In this document: piece after piece, positions 57,831 through 64,000 of the stretch
How the letters are laid out: each line of letters begins with the position of its first letter
Numbering within the stretch: position 1 is the first letter of the stretch
Origin: Ligula intestinalis
Lineage: Eukaryota > Platyhelminthes > Cestoda > Diphyllobothriidea > Diphyllobothriidae
Direction of reading: 5' to 3'
Assembly (NCBI GenBank): GCA_036362985.1
Contig: JAYGXS010000005.1
Span: 33,171,715-33,235,714 of the forward strand
DNA length: 64,000 bases
Position numbers and translations under genes: made by a program
Notes under the pieces: model-generated
Database searches by the model: none
What the model was told of the DNA's origin: nothing
What the model saw: the letters and a program-made list of their open reading frames with translations, nothing else

Positions 57831-57928
57831 TTGCAGTTTTTACAGAATGCAATTGCTAGAATACTGCTTAGTTATCACAAAGTATAGCACCTAACACATT
57901 TTCAGTACAGCCTAGATTTACTGTAAGC

Positions 57929-58863
57929 TGCCGAAATGCAAAATATTAACGCTCTCCTGCTAATGGGCACTGAGTAAGGTTGTAATACAGATGTGCGTGT
58001 AGTCTGCTCTCAAATCATTTTAGACACCATATGATGACGGTCTTTTAACTACCTACTTCGTAATGGTTAATAAAACATAAGTAATTTAAAAGGTGACTAC
58101 TTAGTATTATACATTTTGTCATTGAAATTGACTGCATTTGTAAATTCAAATCTATATAATGGAAAATATTAACCATAAAAATTTTTTGTTGTACTCGTTT
58201 GATAGCAGATTACGCCTTCCTTAAACTCAACACTGAAAGTAAGAGTATTATTTTTTTCTAAGAAGCATCTAAATTAGCGAATACTTTTTAAACTAACTGA
58301 CTGCTACACTTAAATTCAAGGTTTACAATCAACACACTGTGTACATCCTGTTTAAGCAAAAGTAGGTTTTCGCCTTCGGTTCTTGGAAGAAGTCAAATAT
58401 TTGTTAGAAAATATTATAACAGATGTACAACCTTCTGTATACATTATGAGCAGCATTGATAAGTGTACCGATGTGGTGTATAATAATGGAGTACTGCATA
58501 ATCGTAAAATGCCTCATAATTAGACAATTTTTCAAAAAAGATACCCTTTATTTAACTATAAAATTAAAAAAAGCGTAATTTGCTACCAAATGAGTACAGC
58601 AAATATTGTTGTGGTTTATGTTTTCCATAAAAGAGATTTCAATTTATAAATCCAGTCAAAATCAATGCTAAAAATGCAAAATACTTAAGAAGCCACCTTT
58701 TAAAGTACATATGTTTTATTAGTGGTCAGAAAAAGCTCTTTAAAATGCCACAATCATATCATGACTTAAATAAATTCAGAATAGACTACATAATAATCAG
58801 TATTGCAACCTTAATCAATGCCGATATGCGAGAGAGTATCAATCCTTTCGCATATGTCGGCAT
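57929..58863. mobile_element. Inverted-repeat element family B, copy with both ends
   Basis: The left TGCCGAAATGC and right (reverse) ATGCCGACATATGCGAAAG open the outer TIR, which also shares TGAGTAAGGTTGTAATACAG with GATTAAGGTTGCAATACTG. The inner word TTTAAAAGGTGACTACTTAG is inverted at 58685-58715. The body carries TGCTACACTTAAATTCAAGG and TACATCCTGTTTAAGC, as at 45 kb. No frame. Confidence 0.8.
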
Positions 58864-61800
58864 ATTACAGGATTTCTAGGTCGTGCTGTATATAGCAACT
58901 AAGCACCTGCTATTGCTGCTCCATCATAGCACACCTTGTACAACCTCACTCTGCATTGTGGTCATTCACCGTCACAGTAAACATTTCTGGACATTCTGAC
59001 CTGAAGTAGCCGACTTCTACTCTGAGTCGCGTATTTCCAAACATTAGCGGCCTTGCTTGCAGCATCTAAACACGCAATGCTTATCCCGAAAGGGGACGCA
59101 GGGCTCCCTTACCTACTGCAGCACACACCGATTCGACAAAGTTTGAGCTCCTACTAACGAATTATTAAGCCGGCTGCCACTATGTATTTTATATTCCTAT
59201 TCTCGCAGAAGTTCCTAAACGCAGTCACTAATTGACTTTGCTAGTGCTTGTGATAAAAATGTTGAAATCTTGACTCAGTTAAATTCTGCTTCTGATATAT
59301 TGAATTGTCCTTGTACGTGAGAAACTGACCTGACGATTTTATAAACAATACCTTTATACAACCAGCCGTAATGAGTTAGAAGCATAAATATTACTTCACT
59401 GGTCATTTTTTCGCTGCCTGGCTTAGGCAGTAGGCAGTAGAGAATATCGTTAAGCATTCTGTACTTGGTCGTTAAAGAAATATCATGCGATTACGTCGTC
59501 AATATTGAATATTACAGTCTTCCCAAGGAATCCTTTGCAATTAAGATAGTCCAGCTTTCGTCATGTGTACAATAAATTGCATATCTGATGAAATGTGAAA
59601 GGCGAACTTTGAGTGGTGGATTAACCACACATTGAAATTTGTTTTTTTATTGAGTTGACTTGAGGCGCCAAATGCTAATGACTAGAAAAAGATTTCAGTG
59701 CATATCTTTATACTAGGGACAAATAGGGATGGAATTGGGCAAAATCCCAGTTCCTTTTTGCTTAAAAAATTTCATACGCTATTAAATGGGCAAGAAACGT
59801 TCTTGTTTGTGTGTACTTTAATATAAAAGAACATTACTTAAGAGCAGAAACGTTTTGATGATATGTGTTTAGAGAAAAGAATTTTTTCGCGTTCATGAAA
59901 TTGAGCTAAGTAAAATTATGAGATAATGCATTATTGTTGGGAGAATGAGAGCGAATTAAATTGTGAACATTTTGTTAATTTTTTGCCATACATTGAGTAA
60001 TATCGTTATACGGCATTACCCTACCGCAAATAGCGACCGTAAATAAGCGTACATGGAATACCCAAGATATCCAACCAATTTTCTCTGTGAAGTCGTACGC
60101 AAAAGATGTCCAAAAAGTTTTATCTGTGGAGCAGAATCAACGAATAGAAAACTTGAGACGGAATAGCCAGAAGATTATTAGTTTGCTAGCTTGTTGACAT
60201 TCTGCCGCTCGCCTCTGCTTTCATACCTTAAAATGAGCCTAGAATTAAACAAATACACTGAAAACAGCTCCGATGTACACTAAAAGTGGGATTTTTCAGT
60301 TTCAGGAGAAGGTGTATCCTTAATTTGAGGGAAATGAAAAACTGCTCAGAATTGCCCGTCCTGATCTTGCCCTTATCTTAAAAAAGCTTAAGTAAACATA
60401 TATTCGAAGCCGATAAATATAATTAAAGCACTTTTTGAAGCTGTTTCTCGTTATCGGAAACTGTTTAACTGATCTTAGGCATATTCATTCGCGACATTTA
60501 TTGCAGATATATTTTTTCTTGACAGTGAATTTACATGTATAGGTGATTTTAAAACCATGACCCAAACAGACATCTTAATAAAAAGGATGTTTGAAATATC
60601 TTAACTCGGGCAAATGCCTCTAAGAAATATGTTGTTTTAAGGTTTTTGTTAAACACGTAGAACAAAAGTTGTATTGAGAGAAAATCGATTAAAAATACTG
60701 AAATTGGTAAGGTGTTAAGCAAAATTTAAAGGACAGTCTAACGCTCGTCACATTCGAACTCTAGACAATTATAAAAATGTGATGGAAGGAAATTTCTCTC
60801 AATAAACACAGGACGGTGTGTTGATAATTGCACCTGAAAAATTCAATGACTGGTACGCCCAACTGACAGCTTACGAATTATCATATTTTTGTGTCGACCA
60901 AATCGGCAAAATCCAGGTAAATTGGGTTGCCTTAGTCCAAGGTACCTAAAAGATCACAGGAATATAGAAACAAGGGATTATAAGATCATCTTTTGTACGA
61001 ACTTTGGGCTGTGTGATAACAGCTGTACTTTGCATTGCACATGAATCCGATAATTTCATAAAATGTTTACTTTCAAGCGCAAATTTATTTGTGCTGCCTT
61101 ATTTATTTGTTGTTTGCATGAACAGACATTATCAACATCTAAAACGTAGATATATGCAGTTAACCCAATTTTGAATTCTTTTGAAAGTTCCCGATTTTCT
61201 TAAATTACTGTCATTTCTAAACAAGATAACATCCCTTGATAAAGCACAACATATCTTATGTTTTATAACGAGGTTAAAATGACTGCTGTCAGACCGTGGC
61301 CTTGGTGAATTTTTCGTACCACCGATGTTCTTGTAAAAATTCTTGCATTTAATCAGATAGGCAATCTACAGTAATATCACATCTATTCCCTCAGTCCCAC
61401 TGACATTTGAGATCTAAAGGGAAACTGACAGACAGAAGACAGGAGGTGCGTCATCAGTACAACAAGGTTTTTTAAATCTCGCAATTAAATTATTTTTTAG
61501 TGCGTTATTTCGAGAAGTTCTGCCGCCTCACATCGTCATCGTACCAACATAGGAGTGCCGTGATCCTATAATTTGAAGGTGCAAAATCTGTGTCAGTTTT
61601 TAAAGCATGATAAAAAATACCAATGTACACATCTCTAGAATACCTCCCTATAACACCTAGGGGCATTTCGCATCGTAAGAGGAACCGTCCTCCTGGGCGT
61701 TGTATGTTGAAAAGTTCTTAAGAAAGCACCAGTTTCCACTTGTTACTACGTAAGTTACCTCTGCACGCCTAAATAAATAAATAATGTAATACGGTCAGCA

Positions 61801-62040
61801 GCTAATGCCCTGATATAATCTTAAAAATATTACATTAATTTCCTGAGAAGGAGAGCCCGCCGATGCTTCAATGTAGCAGAATTCGAAGTTTCCTGTTTCT
61901 GATCCAGTATCGAAACCTGTCCGCTAAGATGTCCGCACATTAGCTGCGTATGCAACAAGATGTTGGCACAGAAATCTGAGCATACAAAAATAGAAGAAAA
62001 TTAAGTTATTACAAGAGTCCCGTGTCTAGACGCAGTGGAA
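58864..62040. other. AT-rich intergenic stretch, nothing recognised
   Basis: No repeat or coding signature was recognised. Confidence 0.5.
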
Positions 62041-62240
62041 ATTACCGTAGGAGCTCTCGGGCGTAGGCAGCTGGGGCGACCGAAGCCGTCCCTAAGCGTG
62101 CCACCACGCCCCTCCCCCATGTTCGGTATCTGTTATCGGCGCGCAACGCCTGCCGTTCAGTGATCCAGCTTCCATGTTGGTACAGCGCATCGATCACGCG
62201 GCTTGTTTTGCAGGAGGAGGAGGGGGCAAACCGCAAGTAA
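62041..62240. other. GC-rich island in AT-rich sequence
   Basis: About 200 bases are clearly richer in G+C and CpG than their surroundings and contain a short - strand frame (62042-62236) without recognisable family. It may be a piece of a mobile element. Confidence 0.4.
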
Positions 62241-62332
62241 AAACATTTGGCGTGAATTGCAACTCACTCGGAATCACTAATTGAGATCTGTCCCAATTTA
62301 AATAGTTTAAGATTCTCATCTGCCAATGCTTG

Positions 62333-62415
62333 CGTCTCTGATGATGAATCCACGATGGATATCGAAACGTCAGCCGACTAAAAGTAATGTCCCAGCGATC
62401 AAGTCATCTTCTTCT
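62333..62415 (+). ncRNA. Well-formed hammerhead-like motif with PLE tail
   Basis: CTGATGA (62338-62344), then a clear stem II hairpin (ATCCA, CGA, TGGAT), then ATCGAAACGTCAGCC. The tail AATGTCCCAGCGATCAAG and TCTTCTTCTCA follow. The core is complete and stem II is the best in the window. Stem I near the core is only two pairs before a mismatch. Confidence 0.7.
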
Positions 62416-63325
62416 CAATGTAAGATTTTTCATTGCAAATTTTTGAGGAACAAAAAGAACCCTGGAGTGCCCTAGAGATTTTTTTGTGCTTACATAACAA
62501 ATAATTTTTGCTTCAGTATAACTGAGTCCCTGATTCAAAAGAAGAAATGCGGACATCTCAACCGGTGGTTATTCTAAGCGCATCTAATTGGCAAATTTAA
62601 AGTGTGTGAAAATATTCTGGAGTGAACGCCGCACCAACGAAGCCCATACTTATATCGAACTCCTTTCTAATGGCTCACACTTGACCAAAAATCAATTGTC
62701 AAGTGTGCCTCGTTTCGTTTAGTAAAACTGGTCAGGTTAAGTTGCTCTCGCCCAAAAGAAATCAGGTTCAGATGCGCAAACCAAGTCTAGAGCAGCCATC
62801 AACATAGACAATTCCCGAATATGGGGTAATATAGATAGCTGCTGAAATTTATAATCATTTTTACTGATAAAATACAATGATAGCATGCTCTATGCAAAAC
62901 GAACGGTTTAAAGCATTTTTCCCAAAAAAATGCAAAGCAAACGCAAACAGTAGGATTTATTCGTACTTATAAACTTCGCGAGAGCTTATCAACTGTTTCC
63001 TCTCTATGCATGAATAGCGTAACCATTAGAGAGCATACCTGCCTCCCTCCTACTCAGGGCTCCGCAAAATGCTAACTTCGTCTCAGAACTGAGCAAAAGG
63101 TCGGGCGGAGAGAGATAAGCAGGGCCGACGGCCGGCAGACACGAACAAAGTGACTGGAAACGCTCAGGAGACAAAAAAATGACTTGACACAGCGCATGAA
63201 GATGCCCATGAGGGCGCGAGCAATCCAAACAGCCACGAAAATCTATCAGTGTAATCGATTGACACAGGGGCGTTTGGCAAATTTACTGGTTGGATCCATT
63301 CATTTGGCGCGAACAGGAGTACAGA
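62416..63325. other. Intergenic, nothing recognised
   Basis: No repeat or coding signature was recognised; the frame 63004-63228 (-) has no known domain. Confidence 0.4.
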
Positions 63326-63329
63326 CAAT

Positions 63330-63415
63330 GAGCTCTGATGATGTAAGCAAGCACGCTTTTGAAACGTCAGCCAAAAGACACATCGGTCCCAGAAATCGTC
63401 TCTTCTTCTTTCTCT
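63330..63415 (+). ncRNA. Well-formed hammerhead-like motif with PLE tail
   Basis: CTGATGA (63335-63341), stem II AAGC with GCTT, then TTTGAAACGTCAGCC. GCT before and AGC after the core can pair as a 3-bp stem I. The tail reads CATCGGTCCCAGAAATCG and CTTCTTCTTTCTC. Confidence 0.65.
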
Positions 63416-63604
63416 TCCGGGGATGATGAAAGGAATATTTTATCTGGACCTCAAATTTTTTTCGCATATCATTTTGAATTTTCAGAGAATCAATAATAGA
63501 ATGGTCATGTCTAACGCGGCAAATGGTCAATAATAATGTCACCTTTAAACGTGGGAAGGAACATTAGGGACGGGAAGTAACAAAAATGAAGGTGGCTTAA
63601 TTGT

Positions 63605-63920
63605 GGGCATGCAGTCACCAGGGCAGTTGAAGGTAAGGCCCAGAGTCTAACTGTTTACATAGATCGGATTCAGGTCTCAGCGATCCCAGTGATCGAGTCT
63701 TCTTCTCAATAGATCGGATTTCTCCTGCCGTATAAAGGCTGCTTCCATGTAGAGCCAGGTCCGATTTGTTCGAGCTCGAACAAGAGCTCGGAAAGATGAC
63801 TTGAGGTCGGGAGAATGACGTGTGTCTAGCAGGTGTTTTGTAATAAAGGACCATGGCACTTTGTTTTCTAGTTTAAAAAGCTTATTACATATATTGTTTC
63901 GTCCCTTTTCTTCTCCCACT
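63605..63920 (-). mobile_element. PLE GIY-YIG C-terminal fragment, split by a 38-bp insertion
   Basis: The - strand reads SFITKHLLDTRHSPDLKSSF, RALVRARTN, YMEAAFIRQEKSDL, and on the other side of the insertion ESDLCKQLDSG and LQLPW with stop. It matches the C-terminus of the 30.2-kb and 35.2-kb fragments (H-L-L-D-T-G-H, F-R-V-L-V-R-A, P-D-L-C-K, L-P-W). The split is caused by 63671-63708. Confidence 0.85.
63671..63708 (+). mobile_element. 38-bp insertion of a PLE 3' end with 12-bp target duplication
   Basis: The insert holds CGATCCCAGTGATCGAG and TCTTCTTCTCA, the terminal tail seen after the hammerhead modules at 22.4, 42.4, 62.4 and 63.4 kb. It is flanked by identical ATAGATCGGATT words (63659-63670 and 63709-63720), one of which is needed once in the coding frame. 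So this is a real, extremely 5'-truncated insertion, and it fixes the 3' terminus of the terminal repeat near TCTTCTTCTCA. Confidence 0.8.
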
Positions 63921-64000
63921 GTATCCAGCAGTTACGTTTACGCCAAAACCAGTGATAACTACTATCAAGGTGGTACGGTACTATTTAGAGAAAATAGTAC

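Overview
This is eukaryotic nuclear DNA. It has GT-AG introns, microsatellites, an internal 400-N assembly gap, and a dense mixture of non-LTR retrotransposons, Penelope-like elements (PLEs), tRNA-derived SINEs and terminal-inverted-repeat elements. The repeat mixture, and the AT-rich, low-coding, large-intron organisation, suggest a flatworm, possibly a pseudophyllidean (diphyllobothriidean) tapeworm. That assignment is inference; no marker gene in the window proves it.

The only host gene I can support is on the + strand and covers roughly the first 38 kb. Four phase-0 coding exons (652-792, 9048-9110, 20561-20665, 37929-38264) join into the C-terminal cyclin-like box of a CABLES protein (Cdk5 and Abl enzyme substrate). 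The exons were recognised by protein similarity recalled from the animal family and by splice signals; each is tiny, and they are separated by introns of about 8.3, 11.5 and 17.3 kb. The 5' part of the gene lies upstream of the window.

The introns are filled with mobile DNA. Intron 1 carries a nearly complete Jockey/CR1-type LINE on the - strand (about 800-4900; 2A-like motif, PHD-type zinc finger, endonuclease, reverse transcriptase, one frameshift), a decayed RNase H-bearing LINE on the + strand (about 5105-7160), and a 160-bp direct repeat pair. Intron 2 carries a PLE terminal repeat, two inverted-repeat elements (families B and A), SINEs, microsatellites and the gap. Intron 3 carries several PLE pieces (one interrupted by a mariner-type element with TA target duplication), foldback PLE ends, and a second copy of family A.

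Downstream of the gene (38.3-64 kb) the sequence becomes AT-rich and I find no host gene. It holds a foldback PLE with an open GIY-YIG endonuclease frame (40.3-41.6 kb), a SINE, three copies of inverted-repeat family B (one with family A nested inside), and a composite tandem repeat in two clusters (50.4-52.9 and 56.3-57.4 kb). A PLE endonuclease fragment near the right edge has itself been hit by a 38-bp insertion with a 12-bp target duplication.

The most interesting signal is a scatter of about 19 hammerhead-ribozyme-like modules across the window. They share a CUGANGA core, a short stem II and a GAAA followed by a self-complementary stem III (ACGU, AGCU or AACGUU), and most continue into a conserved tail beginning GTCCCAGCGATC. 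They match the hammerhead-bearing terminal repeats known in PLEs. Several occur as inverted pairs, forming small foldback units.
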